Positions 7,039 to 15,348 of a stretch of 64,000 nucleotides of DNA are shown in pieces (the stretch's first letter is position 1; the number at the start of each line of letters is the position of its first letter). The notes beneath the pieces were generated by a model. It made no database searches. It was not told the origin of the DNA and saw nothing but the letters and a program-made list of their open reading frames with translations. The stretch spans positions 1-64,000 of the forward strand of contig NZ_PRLE01000002.1 of NCBI RefSeq assembly GCF_003287495.1, in the 5' to 3' direction. Position numbers and translations under genes: made by a program. Origin of the DNA: Faecalibacterium prausnitzii. Its GTDB lineage: Bacteria; Bacillota; Clostridia; Oscillospirales; Ruminococcaceae.

Positions 7039-8067
7039 ATGATGAAAAAACTGACATCTCTGCTGCTGTCGGTGGTCATGCTGGTCAGCCTGCTGGCCTG
7101 CGGGGCCTCGGCAAAAACGCTGTCGGCCAAGACCCTCCGCATCGCGGGCCTGAAAGGCCCCACCACCATGGGTCTGGTCAATCTGCTCTCCATGGAGAAG
7201 AACGGCACCGCCGCCATGGATTACGACCTGCAGCTCTATGGCGCGGCCGATGAGATCGTGCCAAAGCTCATCAAGGGGAATCTGGACATGGCGGCCATCC
7301 CGGCCAACCTGGCGGCAACCCTCTACCAGAAGACCAACGGCGGCATCCAGGTGCTGGCCGTCAACACGCTGGGCGTGCTGTATGTGGTGGAAAAGGGGGA
7401 CACCGTCCACAGCTTTGCAGACCTGAAAGGCCGCACCATCCTCTCCACGGGCAAGGGCACCACGCCGGAGTACGTCCTGCGTTACCTGCTCACCAAGAAC
7501 GGCCTGAACCCCGATAAGGACGTGAAGATCGAATACTACAGCGAGGCCTCTGAGGTCACCGCTCAGATGGCCGCCACCAAGAAAGACGCCATCGCCGTGT
7601 TGCCCCAGCCCTATGTCACCGCTGCCCAGATGAAAGACAGCGAGCTCCGTGTGGTCCTCGACCTGACCAAGGAGTGGAACAAGGTCTGTGATACCCAGCT
7701 CATCACCGGCGTCACGGTGGTCCGCACCGCTTACGCCGAGGATCACCCCGACGTGGTGCAGGCGTTCCTGAATGACTATGAGAAGAGCGTCAACGCCGCC
7801 AACACCGACATCGACGGCACCGCCACCCTCTGTGAAGAGATCGGTGTGGTGGCCAAGGCTGCCATCGCCAAAAAGGCTCTGCCCAAGTGCAACATTGTCT
7901 ACCGCCGCGGCGAGGAGATGAAGAAAGACATTTCCGCTTACCTGCAGGTGCTCTACGATGCCTCCCCCGCAGCCGTGGGCGGCAAGCTGCCGGACGACAA
8001 CTTCTACTGGGTCAAGCCCACCACCTCGCAGCAGGTGCAGCATCGGGTCAAGAAGCTGTTCCAGTAA
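7039..8067 (+). CDS. ABC transporter substrate-binding lipoprotein (NitT/TauT-like)
   Basis: A 342-residue exported binding protein: signal peptide MMKKLTSLLLSVVMLVSLLAC with lipobox LLAC, then a type II periplasmic-binding fold of the NitT/TauT/ThiY kind (LRIAGLKGPTTMGLVNLL, AADEIVPKLIKGNLDMAAIPAN, then LKGRTILSTGKGTTPEYVLRYLL). The ligand cannot be read from the sequence. The start at 7039 (or 7042) follows GTGAGGAAG. The matching permease and ATPase genes lie about 1.5 kb further on, beyond an opposing brnQ gene, so this importer is split. The divergent Crp/Fnr gene may regulate it. Confidence 0.85.
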   Translation: MMKKLTSLLLSVVMLVSLLACGASAKTLSAKTLRIAGLKGPTTMGLVNLLSMEKNGTAAMDYDLQLYGAADEIVPKLIKGNLDMAAIPANLAATLYQKTNGGIQVLAVNTLGVLYVVEKGDTVHSFADLKGRTILSTGKGTTPEYVLRYLLTKNGLNPDKDVKIEYYSEASEVTAQMAATKKDAIAVLPQPYVTAAQMKDSELRVVLDLTKEWNKVCDTQLITGVTVVRTAYAEDHPDVVQAFLNDYEKSVNAANTDIDGTATLCEEIGVVAKAAIAKKALPKCNIVYRRGEEMKKDISAYLQVLYDASPAAVGGKLPDDNFYWVKPTTSQQVQHRVKKLFQ

Positions 8068-8085
8068 GCAGCTCATTTGAGTAAG

Positions 8086-8123
8086 AAAAAAGCTGCCGCA
8101 CAGTGCCGTGCGGCAGCTTTTTT
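8086..8123. terminator. bidirectional terminator
   Basis: A 16-bp perfect stem, AAAAAAGCTGCCGCAC with its complement ending in GCAGCTTTTTT, around a 6-base loop. It serves the converging substrate-binding protein and brnQ genes; the brnQ stop codon lies at its edge. Confidence 0.85.
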
Positions 8124-9397
8124 CAGGACTTTTTCAGGAAGCCGATTCCCATACCAACCGCAGCCGGAAGCAGCCAGCCGAAACCGAGGGCACCCAGCGG
8201 CAGGTTGTTGGCCAGTGCAGCTACCGGGCCCAGCGGCAGGGCGGCGGGGATACTCTGCAAGGCCGCCAGCCCAATGGCCCAGCTGTAAACACTGCAGCGC
8301 TGGAACCGCCCGGGCAGGAACGACAGAAAGATGAGGACGATGGCAGCCGGGTAGATGGCGTTGAGGATGGGGACCGAGAGCTCGAGGATGCTTGCCAGCC
8401 CGATGTTGGACAGCAGCATACTGGTCAGGGCAAAGAAAGCGGCCCACCCGGTGTAGGGAACTTTCGGCCAGAGCTGGTGGAAATACTCGCTCACACCCGA
8501 GATGAGGCCCACGCAGGTGTTGAAGCAGGCGATGATAAAGATGGCCGCCAGCAGCACCTGGCCCACCCGGCCAAACAGGGCGTTGGCCAGCAGGGTGAGG
8601 GTCTCGGCACCCGTCTCACAGCCGGGGAACGCGGCCCCCGCAATGCCGCCGATGTGGGTGAGCATGGCGTAGACCACCGCAAACAGCCCGGCGGCGAGGA
8701 ACCCGGCCCGGATGGTGCCCCGCTCCACCTCCCGGGGTTCGGTCACACCGAGGGCCTGGATGTTCAGCGCAATGACCGCCCCGAAATTCAGCCCGGCCAG
8801 AGTGTCCATGGTCTGGTAGCCGTCCAGGATGCCCTGCACGGCGGGCAGGGCGGTGTAGGCGGCGGTCGGGGTGCCGTAGCCTGCTGCTGCCGGGTGGAGC
8901 AGACAGCCTGCAAACAGCAGCAGGATCAGGGCCAGCAAGGCGGGGCAGAGGATCTTGCCCAGCCGCTGGGTCAGCTTCTCCGGGTGCTGGGCCACCAGAA
9001 AGGCCACTGCAAAAAACAGGAGGGAGTAGCCCCACTGCAGCGCGGTGCTTTCCCCTGCCAGCGGTTCCAGCATCGCAAACGAGGTGCTGGCCGTGCGGGG
9101 GATGGCGAGGCATGGCCCAATGGAGAGATATACCAGAATGGAGAAGACCTGCGCAAACCGGGGGTGCACCCGCTCGGCCAGCTGGGGCAGCCCCCCGGCC
9201 CGGGCTACGGCCACCACGCCTGCAATGGGCAGGCCGATGGCGCTGACGGCAAACCCGGCAAAGGCCAGCCAGAGGCGGGTGCCTGCCTGTGCCCCCAGAT
9301 AGGGCGGAAAGATCAGGTTGCCTGCTCCGAAAAACATGGAAAAGAGGGTGAACCCGATCAGTAGCTGTTTTTTGCCGCGGAGGGTGTTGGTTTGCAT
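8123..9397 (-). CDS. brnQ: branched-chain amino acid:cation symporter (BrnQ/LivCS family)
   Basis: A 424-residue membrane protein with about 12 hydrophobic segments. It shows the family signature at the N terminus (LLIGFTLFSMFFGAGNLIFPP) and GYQTMDTLAGLNFGAVIALN in the middle. The family takes up leucine, isoleucine and valine with sodium or protons. It lies on the minus strand between the binding-protein gene and the permease gene of an ABC importer, an arrangement that looks like an insertion into that transporter locus. A promoter is seen upstream (TTGACA, 17 bases, TAAACT). Confidence 0.92.
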   Translation of the reverse strand: MQTNTLRGKKQLLIGFTLFSMFFGAGNLIFPPYLGAQAGTRLWLAFAGFAVSAIGLPIAGVVAVARAGGLPQLAERVHPRFAQVFSILVYLSIGPCLAIPRTASTSFAMLEPLAGESTALQWGYSLLFFAVAFLVAQHPEKLTQRLGKILCPALLALILLLFAGCLLHPAAAGYGTPTAAYTALPAVQGILDGYQTMDTLAGLNFGAVIALNIQALGVTEPREVERGTIRAGFLAAGLFAVVYAMLTHIGGIAGAAFPGCETGAETLTLLANALFGRVGQVLLAAIFIIACFNTCVGLISGVSEYFHQLWPKVPYTGWAAFFALTSMLLSNIGLASILELSVPILNAIYPAAIVLIFLSFLPGRFQRCSVYSWAIGLAALQSIPAALPLGPVAALANNLPLGALGFGWLLPAAVGMGIGFLKKS

Positions 9398-9452
9398 GAA
9401 GCATCGTCCTTTCTATCGGGGAAAAGTGCCCTGGTGTGGGTTTCTGGTTTCC

Positions 9453-9481
9453 AGTTTAGTGTATAACAGCACTCATGTCAA
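9453..9481 (-). promoter_or_regulatory. promoter of brnQ
   Basis: On the minus strand, a consensus TTGACA (9476-9481) is followed after 17 bases by TAAACT (9453-9458), about 55 bases before the brnQ start codon. Confidence 0.6.
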
Positions 9482-9527
9482 GAAAAGAAAAAGTGAAACA
9501 TTGTATTTTATTGCGTGATGGAATCTC

Positions 9528-9557
9528 TTGAAAAAGAGGACACAAAGCCTGTAAAAT
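9528..9557 (+). promoter_or_regulatory. possible promoter of the ABC permease-ATPase pair
   Basis: TTGAAA (9528-9533) and TAAAAT (9552-9557) are separated by 18 bases, 30 bases before the permease start codon. It would give the permease and ATPase their own transcript, separate from the binding protein. Confidence 0.45.
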
Positions 9558-9586
9558 ATGGGAAAAGAACAAGGAAAGGAAACGAT

Positions 9587-10351
9587 ATGAAGCAGACAAA
9601 AAAAAGCCGCCTCTGGCTGGCGGCGGTGGTGTTCTGGCTGGTGGTGTGGCAGGGGGCTGCCATGGCCATCGGGCAGGAGGTGTTTCTGGTGTCGCCGCTG
9701 CAGGCCTTTGGCACGCTGGTGCAGTTGCTGCCCCAGGCAGAGTTCTGGCAGCGGGTAGCGTTCAGCGCCGGGCACATTCTGCTGGGCTTTGTGCTGGGCG
9801 GGGTGTGCAGTGTGCTGTTGGCTGTGGCGGCGGAGCGCTGGCTCTGGGTGGACGCCATGCTGGCCCCGGTGATGCAACTGGTCAAGGCCACGCCGGTGGC
9901 AAGCTTTATCATTCTGGCGCTGGTGTGGGTCAGCGGCAAAAGCCTCTCCATCCTCATCAGCTTTTTAATGGTGCTGCCCGTGCTGTACGGCGCGGTGCGC
10001 ACCGGGCTGGAAAGTGCCGACCCGCAGCTGCTGGAAATGGCCCGGGTGTTCCGCCTGCCGCTGGGGCGGCGGGTGAAAGCCATCTGGCTCCCGGCGGTGC
10101 TGCCCGCGTTCCGGCAGGGGTGCAGCGTGGCGCTGGGCATCTGCTGGAAGAGCGGCGTGGCGGCGGAAGTCATCGGCCTGCCGGACGGTAGCATCGGTGA
10201 CGCCCTCTACCGGGCCAAAATCACCCTTTCCACCGGGGAGCTGTTTGCCTGGACATTCGTCATCATCGTCCTGAGCGCGGCCTTTGAAAAACTGTTTCTG
10301 GCCCTGCTGGACAAGGCGGTGGCCCGGGTACTGGGCGAGGAGGCGGTATGA
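9587..10351 (+). CDS. ABC transporter permease (NitT/TauT-like)
   Basis: A 254-residue inner-membrane permease with about six membrane segments and the EAA-loop region between helices (ESADPQLLEMARVFRLPLGRRVKAIWLPAVLPAFRQG), where it contacts the ATPase. Sequence style fits the binding-protein-dependent transporters of the SsuC/TauC group. The start at 9587 follows AAGGAAAGGA; a longer frame from 9515 overlaps the putative promoter. It overlaps the ATPase start codon (GTATGATG), so the two are coupled. The partner binding protein is probably the product at 7039-8067. Confidence 0.87.
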   Translation: MKQTKKSRLWLAAVVFWLVVWQGAAMAIGQEVFLVSPLQAFGTLVQLLPQAEFWQRVAFSAGHILLGFVLGGVCSVLLAVAAERWLWVDAMLAPVMQLVKATPVASFIILALVWVSGKSLSILISFLMVLPVLYGAVRTGLESADPQLLEMARVFRLPLGRRVKAIWLPAVLPAFRQGCSVALGICWKSGVAAEVIGLPDGSIGDALYRAKITLSTGELFAWTFVIIVLSAAFEKLFLALLDKAVARVLGEEAV

Positions 10352-10935
10352 TGCAGCATAACAAACTGGAAATTTTGCACCTGACAAAACGCTTTGGAGA
10401 GAAAACGCTCTTTGAAGACCTGAATCTTACAGTGGAGGAGCCTGCCGTCCTCTGGGCCCCCAGCGGCTGGGGCAAGACCACCCTCCTGCGCGTCCTCATG
10501 GGGCTGGAAACGCCTACCTCCGGCAGTGTGCAGGGGGTGGGGCGGGTGAGCGCCGTCTTTCAGGAAGACCGCCTCTGCCCTCAGCTGAATGCCGTCCAGA
10601 ACGTGGCACTGGTGCTTCCGGGGCTGGAAACACAATACAAAGAGCAAATTGAAACTTGTTTTCAACAACTTGGATTGGACTTGACGGCCCTTGTCCTGCC
10701 TGCCCGAAAGCTCTCGGGCGGCCAGAAGCGCCGGGTGGCTCTCCTGCGGGCGCTGCTGGCCCCCAGCGACACCCTGCTGCTGGACGAGCCGTTCACAGGG
10801 ATGGATCCGGAGACCCTGCAAAAAGCCGCCGCGCTCATCCGGGAGCGAGGCGGCGGCAAAAATGTCCTCCTCGCCACCCATGACCGGGACGCCATCGCGG
10901 CGTTGGGCTGGCCGGTGATCCAATTGGCGGAATGA
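10348..10935 (+). CDS. ABC transporter ATP-binding protein
   Basis: A 195-residue ATPase, short for its family. It has a Walker A motif (APSGWGKTT), the signature LSGGQKRR, Walker B with the catalytic Glu (DTLLLDEPF) and the H-loop (LLATHDRD). The Walker A has Trp where Gly or Ser is usual (GxxGxGKT type is PSGWGKTT here). It powers the permease encoded immediately upstream, with which it overlaps by four bases. A GC-rich hairpin follows the stop codon. The small size reflects the lack of a C-terminal regulatory domain. Confidence 0.9.
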   Translation: MMQHNKLEILHLTKRFGEKTLFEDLNLTVEEPAVLWAPSGWGKTTLLRVLMGLETPTSGSVQGVGRVSAVFQEDRLCPQLNAVQNVALVLPGLETQYKEQIETCFQQLGLDLTALVLPARKLSGGQKRRVALLRALLAPSDTLLLDEPFTGMDPETLQKAAALIRERGGGKNVLLATHDRDAIAALGWPVIQLAE

Positions 10936-10939
10936 AAGA

Positions 10940-10976
10940 CCCCCGCGGACCTGCGGCAAGCCTGCGGGGGCTGTTC
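10940..10976 (+). terminator. probable terminator after the ABC ATPase
   Basis: CCCCCGC and GCGGGGG form a hairpin, followed by a weak T-run (CTGTTCTTG), between the converging ATPase and hemW genes. Confidence 0.55.
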
Positions 10977-10985
10977 TTGATAAGA

Positions 10986-12068
10986 TTATAAGAGCTCCGC
11001 TAAAATGGTGTTCTGCACGATGAGCCCGGCGGGGGTCAGGGCCAGGGTTTTGCCATCAAAATTGGCGTACCCGGCTTTGACGCAGTTTTGCACAAAGGCA
11101 AGTTGTGCTGTGGAGAACTCCTTGCCGTAGAGGTTTTTGTAAGCCTCCAGATTCAACCCCTTGCGGAGGCGGAGCTGCAAAATGAGATAATCCTCCGCGC
11201 CGCAGCTGCCGTCCAGCACCGGGACAGCGGTATCGTGTAAAAAGGCATCCGTATCAGGCGGGTAGTAGAAACGCTTGCCGCCCATGCAGGAGTGGGCCGC
11301 TGGGCCGAGGCCAAGGTAATCCCCGCAGTCCCAGTAGATGAGGTTGTGCTTCCCCTCATAGCCCGGGCGGGCAAAGTTGGAAATTTCGTATTGCTGGTAG
11401 CCGTGGTGTTCCAGCTGCTCCACGGCGTAGAGGTAAAAATCAGCGGCCTCGTCGGAAGTGGGCAGGCCCTCCGGCGGCTTGCGGCCAAAGGCGGAGTCCG
11501 GCTCGATCTTTAACAGGTAAGCGGAGACGTGGGTGGCCCCGCCGTTCTCGATCAGTTCCAGTGTCTCATCAAACTCGGCCTGCGTATAGTGGGGCAGTGC
11601 CAGCATGATGTCCCCGCTGATGTTGGTAAAGCCTGCCCGCTGGGCCGCCGCGAACGCCGCCCGGGCCTGTTTGGCAGTGTGGGGGCGGCCCAGCGTTTTG
11701 AGCTGGCTGTCCCGGGCCGACTGCACCCCGAACGAGACGCGGTTGACGCCCGCGGCCCGGAAGCCGCGCAGTGTTTCTTCGGTGACCGTCTCCGGGTTGG
11801 CTTCCAGTGTGATCTCCGCCCCGGGCCGGGGCTGGGCCGCTTCCACAAGGCGGGCAACATCGTCCGGTGTGAGTAAACTGGGGGTTCCACCGCCAAAATA
11901 AATGGTATCGGGCCGGAGGGGAGCATCCGGCGCAAACCGGTGCAGCTCCCGCAGCAGCGCGTCGGGATACTCCGGCGGTACACCCCGCTGGCCGGGGGCG
12001 GAATAGAAATCACAGTAGCGGCATTTGGAAAAACAGTAGGGGATATGCAGGTAAAGCCCAAGAGACAT
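10986..12068 (-). CDS. hemW: radical SAM coproporphyrinogen III oxidase-like protein (HemW)
   Basis: A 360-residue radical SAM protein. The iron-sulfur motif is CFSKCRYC at residues 13-20, followed by the GGGTPSLL loop and NPETVTEE. The C-terminal HemN/HemW domain contains ISNFARPGYEGKHNLIYW and GLGPAAHS. HemW proteins bind haem and are thought to insert it into targets, rather than being true oxidases; that role is taken from the family. The ATG at 12068 has only a weak ribosome binding site; a TTG at 12071 precedes it. A promoter with TTGCTC, 17 bases, TATACT lies upstream. Confidence 0.9.
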   Translation of the reverse strand: MSLGLYLHIPYCFSKCRYCDFYSAPGQRGVPPEYPDALLRELHRFAPDAPLRPDTIYFGGGTPSLLTPDDVARLVEAAQPRPGAEITLEANPETVTEETLRGFRAAGVNRVSFGVQSARDSQLKTLGRPHTAKQARAAFAAAQRAGFTNISGDIMLALPHYTQAEFDETLELIENGGATHVSAYLLKIEPDSAFGRKPPEGLPTSDEAADFYLYAVEQLEHHGYQQYEISNFARPGYEGKHNLIYWDCGDYLGLGPAAHSCMGGKRFYYPPDTDAFLHDTAVPVLDGSCGAEDYLILQLRLRKGLNLEAYKNLYGKEFSTAQLAFVQNCVKAGYANFDGKTLALTPAGLIVQNTILAELL

Positions 12069-12109
12069 CAAATATCACAGCCTTTTTCATGAAACGTTCA
12101 TTTCTATGC

Positions 12110-12138
12110 AGTATACTATAAAACAGAAACCGGAGCAA
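12110..12138 (-). promoter_or_regulatory. hemW promoter sharing its -10 with the divergent gene
   Basis: On the minus strand, TTGCTC (12133-12138) and TATACT (12110-12115) are separated by 17 bases. The palindrome AGTATACT also provides a plus-strand -10 (12112-12117) for the Bax inhibitor-1 gene, though its -35 is weak. Confidence 0.5.
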
Positions 12139-12180
12139 GGCGGCAGTGCCCGCCCCGGCAAAAGACTGGAGGATTCCACA

Positions 12181-12882
12181 ATGGATTATAACAACTATGA
12201 CCGCGGCTATGCGGAGCCCTCGATGAATGCATCGGACTATATGACCCGCACCTACCGCTGGATGGCCAGCGGACTGCTCATCACGTTCGCCATGGCGTAT
12301 ATCACGGCCACCACCTCGCTGATCTATCTGGTGGATTCGCTGTATCTTGTCCTCACCATTGCGGAGCTGGCATTGGTATTTGTGCTGAGCTCCCGGGTAC
12401 AGAACATGTCAGTGGACGCGGCCCGGGCCACGTTCTTCGGGTATGCACTGCTCAACGGCATGGTGCTGAGCTATTATTTTATCGCTTTCTCGGTGGGCAC
12501 GCTGGTCATGGCGTTCCTGGCTACCGCCGTTTACTTTGGTCTGATGGCCGTCTACGGTACCACCACCCATAAAGACCTCACCGGCTGGGGCCCCCGCCTG
12601 ATGATGGGTCTGGTAGCCCTGATCGTTACCAGCCTGATCGGGATGCTGTTCGGCTTCGGCTTTGGCAGCTCGGTGCTCTACTGCGGCATTGGTCTGGTGC
12701 TGTTCATGCTCCTGACCGCCTATGACACCCAGAAGCTCCAGCAGATGTATGCCTACTATGCAGGCGACCCGGAGCTGGCGGAGAAAGCTTCCATCTACGG
12801 TGCTCTGACTCTGTACCTGGACTTCATCAACATCTTCCTGTATGTCGTCCGCCTGCTGGGCAACAACCGCCGCCGCAACTGA
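12181..12882 (+). CDS. Bax inhibitor-1/YccA family membrane protein
   Basis: A 233-residue protein with seven hydrophobic segments and the family's C-terminal part, including the LTAYDTQKLQQMY motif whose Asp is part of the pH-sensing pair in the BI-1/BsYetJ group. Bacterial members act as calcium-leak channels in the membrane; whether this one does is not shown here. The start at 12181 follows GACTGGAGG. It is alone in its unit, diverging from hemW and ending with a terminator. Confidence 0.9.
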   Translation: MDYNNYDRGYAEPSMNASDYMTRTYRWMASGLLITFAMAYITATTSLIYLVDSLYLVLTIAELALVFVLSSRVQNMSVDAARATFFGYALLNGMVLSYYFIAFSVGTLVMAFLATAVYFGLMAVYGTTTHKDLTGWGPRLMMGLVALIVTSLIGMLFGFGFGSSVLYCGIGLVLFMLLTAYDTQKLQQMYAYYAGDPELAEKASIYGALTLYLDFINIFLYVVRLLGNNRRRN

Positions 12883-12895
12883 TTCAAACGCAAAC

Positions 12896-12934
12896 AAAAA
12901 TATCCGTCATCGCGCCGCGATGGCGGATATTTTT
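12896..12934 (+). terminator. terminator
   Basis: An inverted repeat (AAAAATATCCGTCATCGC with its near-complement ending in ATATTTTT) sits just past the Bax inhibitor-1 gene. Confidence 0.8.
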
Positions 12935-13011
12935 ATGTATAAACGTCCGCCAACCATCGCACACTACCACCAGAACAAACCGTACACAAACATGGATGGG
13001 AGTAACAAACG

Positions 13012-13812
13012 ATGGAACAGATCCGAAAATTCTTGCAGGGCAAGGGCTTTGCGCTGGTGCTGGCCGCCTGCCTGCTGGCGGCAGCGGCCGCCGGCGTCTG
13101 GGCCGTGCAGACCGTCCGCGGGGAGCTGCAGAAAAATCTGGACGGCCTGCGTGATCCGGCCAGCAGTGCCCGCACTGCCCCCGGCATCGACGAGGGGCTT
13201 GACCTGACAACACCGGATGAGGAGGATTCGACCGAATGGCAGCAACCCACCGCCCCCGCCGCAAACTCTGTGGCCAATGTGCCCAAAGCTTCTTCCAGCA
13301 CCGCGCCCTCCGGTGGGGCTGGTGGCTCTTCTGGGGCGTCATCTGGTTCTGCTGGGGTGCGCGAGCCCTCCGCGCTGCAAACCGAATCCGCACCTGCCAG
13401 CAGCTCAGCGGCACCTGCCTCCACGCGGCCAGTCTCGGGGCGTATCTTAAACGCGTACAGCGGGGATGAGCTGGTCTACAACAAGACGCTGGGCGACTGG
13501 CGCACCCACAACGGCATTGACTATGCCGCCGCCAAGGGCGAAAAAGTTTTGGCCCCGGCGGCAGGCAAGGTGACACTGGCGGGCGCGGACGGCAGCTGGG
13601 GCCCTACCGTGGCCATTGAGGACGCTTCCGGGCGGCTCTGGCGGATCAGCGGTGTGGCCGACCTGAAAGTGAAAGCCGGGGATACCGTGACGGCCGGACA
13701 GGCCCTTGGCACCGTGGGCAGTGTGAGCTGCGAGTGCGCCGAGGACAGCCACATCCACCTGGAAGTGAAACAGGGCGAAAAATACCTCGACCCGGCCAAG
13801 GTGATGCAGTAA
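13012..13812 (+). CDS. M23 (LytM) domain protein, SpoIIQ-like
   Basis: A 266-residue membrane-anchored protein: one N-terminal helix (about residues 13-32), a long Ser/Ala/Pro-rich linker, and a LytM domain from about 140. The domain has HNGIDYAAAKGEKV and a HIHLEV pair, which supply the zinc ligands of M23 endopeptidases. The segment before it (YSGDELVYNKTLGDWRTHNGID) closely resembles SpoIIQ, the forespore protein that bridges the engulfing membranes. All the metal ligands seem kept, so activity is possible. Whether the organism sporulates is not shown here. Confidence 0.8.
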   Translation: MEQIRKFLQGKGFALVLAACLLAAAAAGVWAVQTVRGELQKNLDGLRDPASSARTAPGIDEGLDLTTPDEEDSTEWQQPTAPAANSVANVPKASSSTAPSGGAGGSSGASSGSAGVREPSALQTESAPASSSAAPASTRPVSGRILNAYSGDELVYNKTLGDWRTHNGIDYAAAKGEKVLAPAAGKVTLAGADGSWGPTVAIEDASGRLWRISGVADLKVKAGDTVTAGQALGTVGSVSCECAEDSHIHLEVKQGEKYLDPAKVMQ

Positions 13813-13824
13813 AACAGAACACGG

Positions 13825-13861
13825 CACTCCGGCGGGAAAACGCCCGCCGGGGTGATTTTTT
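13825..13861 (+). terminator. terminator
   Basis: CACTCCGGCGGG and CCCGCCGGGGTG form a hairpin followed by ATTTTTT, 12 bases after the M23 protein stop codon. Confidence 0.85.
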
Positions 13862-13917
13862 GCGTGGAGCAGAGGAAATGCCGCCCGCTTTTCCTGCAAT
13901 TTCAGCCGCCGGGCACA

Positions 13918-13946
13918 TTGCTTTTAGAGGACGATTCTGGTATGAT
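13918..13946 (+). promoter_or_regulatory. promoter of the BaiN-like gene
   Basis: TTGCTT (13918-13923) and TATGAT (13941-13946) are separated by 17 bases, about 40 bases before the start codon. Confidence 0.5.
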
Positions 13947-13984
13947 ACAATAGAAATATCAGGTTTTGTGGGAGGAATTGCTGG

Positions 13985-15277
13985 ATGGCAAATGTGTTGG
14001 TGATCGGAGCAGGCGCGGCGGGCCTGATGGCGGCCGGTGCGGCCGTGCGGCAGGGCCACACCGTTACGGTGCTGGAACATAAGGAGAAGCCCGCTCAGAA
14101 GATCCTGGTCACGGGAAAGGGTCGCTGCAACGTGACCAACGACTGCACCGCTGAGGAGTTCCTGCACCATGTGCGCACCAACCCCCGTTTTCTGTACTCG
14201 TCTTTAGGGGCGTTCCCGCCGGCAAAGACGATGGAGCTGTTTGAGGAGCTGGGTGTGGAGCTGAAAGTGGAGCGCGGCCGCCGGGTGTTCCCGGTATCCG
14301 ACAAGGCGGAAGAGATCCGGCAGGCATTGCTCCGGTACGCGGAGGGAGCCGTTCTCATCGAGGACGGGGCCCAAAAGCTGCTGCTGGAGCCGCTGGCCCC
14401 GGCGGAGGAGGCTGCCCCGGCTGCCCCGGAGAACCCGCGCCACCCCAAAAAGAAAAAGCCCGGCCCGGCGTACCGCTGTGTAGGCGTGCGGGGCACCTCG
14501 GGCAGGGAGTACAAGGCAGATGCCGTGCTGGTGGCCACCGGCGGCCTGAGCTACCCCACCACGGGCTCCACGGGCGACGGCTACAAACTGGCCCGGCAGG
14601 CGGGCCACACCATCGTGGACCCGGTGCCCAGTCTGGTGAGCCTGGTCAGCCACGACCCGGACTGCAAAAAGATGATGGGCCTGGCCCTGAAAAACGTCAA
14701 CCTGACCCTGCTCGAAGACAACAAGGCCATTTTTACCGAGCAGGGCGAGATGCTGTTCACCCACTTTGGCATCAGCGGGCCGCTGACCCTCAGTGCTTCC
14801 AGCCATCTGGGGGACATGAAAAAGCATACTTACAAGGCGGAGATCGACCTGAAACCTGCCCTGAGCGAGGAGCAGCTCTATGACCGCATCACCCGGGATT
14901 TTGCACTGCTGGCAAACCATGCGGCGCAGGGGGCGCTGGTCAAGCTGCTGCCGTCCAGTATGCAGCCGGTCATGGTGGCCCGCTGGGGCATCGACCCGGC
15001 TACCAAGGCAAACCAGATCACCCGGGAGCAGAAGCGGGAGCTGGTGCAGTTGTGCAAGCACTGGGGAGTGCCCATCGACGCCCGGGGCGATTTAGCCCAT
15101 GCCGTCATCACGGCGGGCGGAGTTTCGGTACGGGAGGTAGACCCCAGGACCATGCAGAGCAAAAAGGCGCAGGGCCTTTACTTTGCAGGCGAGGTGCTGG
15201 ATGTGGACGCCTACACGGGCGGCTACAACCTGCAGATCGCGTTCTGCACGGCACAGAGTTTTGCGAATAACCTGTAA
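13985..15277 (+). CDS. NAD(P)/FAD-dependent oxidoreductase, HI0933/BaiN family
   Basis: A 430-residue flavoprotein. The N terminus has the dinucleotide-binding GAGAAGLMAA, then the family-typical KPAQKILVTGKGRCNVTN. LVATGGLSYPTTGSTGDGYKLA, the C-terminal ITAGGVSV and GLYFAGEVLDVDAYTGGYNLQIAF complete the fold. The family includes the BaiN flavoproteins, reported to act in reductive steps of bile acid 7-dehydroxylation, but most members have no known substrate. An unusual Ala/Pro/Lys-rich stretch sits near residues 140-160. A promoter is seen upstream, and cmk follows about 70 bases downstream. Confidence 0.9.
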   Translation: MANVLVIGAGAAGLMAAGAAVRQGHTVTVLEHKEKPAQKILVTGKGRCNVTNDCTAEEFLHHVRTNPRFLYSSLGAFPPAKTMELFEELGVELKVERGRRVFPVSDKAEEIRQALLRYAEGAVLIEDGAQKLLLEPLAPAEEAAPAAPENPRHPKKKKPGPAYRCVGVRGTSGREYKADAVLVATGGLSYPTTGSTGDGYKLARQAGHTIVDPVPSLVSLVSHDPDCKKMMGLALKNVNLTLLEDNKAIFTEQGEMLFTHFGISGPLTLSASSHLGDMKKHTYKAEIDLKPALSEEQLYDRITRDFALLANHAAQGALVKLLPSSMQPVMVARWGIDPATKANQITREQKRELVQLCKHWGVPIDARGDLAHAVITAGGVSVREVDPRTMQSKKAQGLYFAGEVLDVDAYTGGYNLQIAFCTAQSFANNL

Positions 15278-15348
15278 CAACATCGGCTTGGGGCGCTTTG
15301 CCACGCAGGTAGGATAAAATCGTATTTTATAATAAGGAGACTTATACA

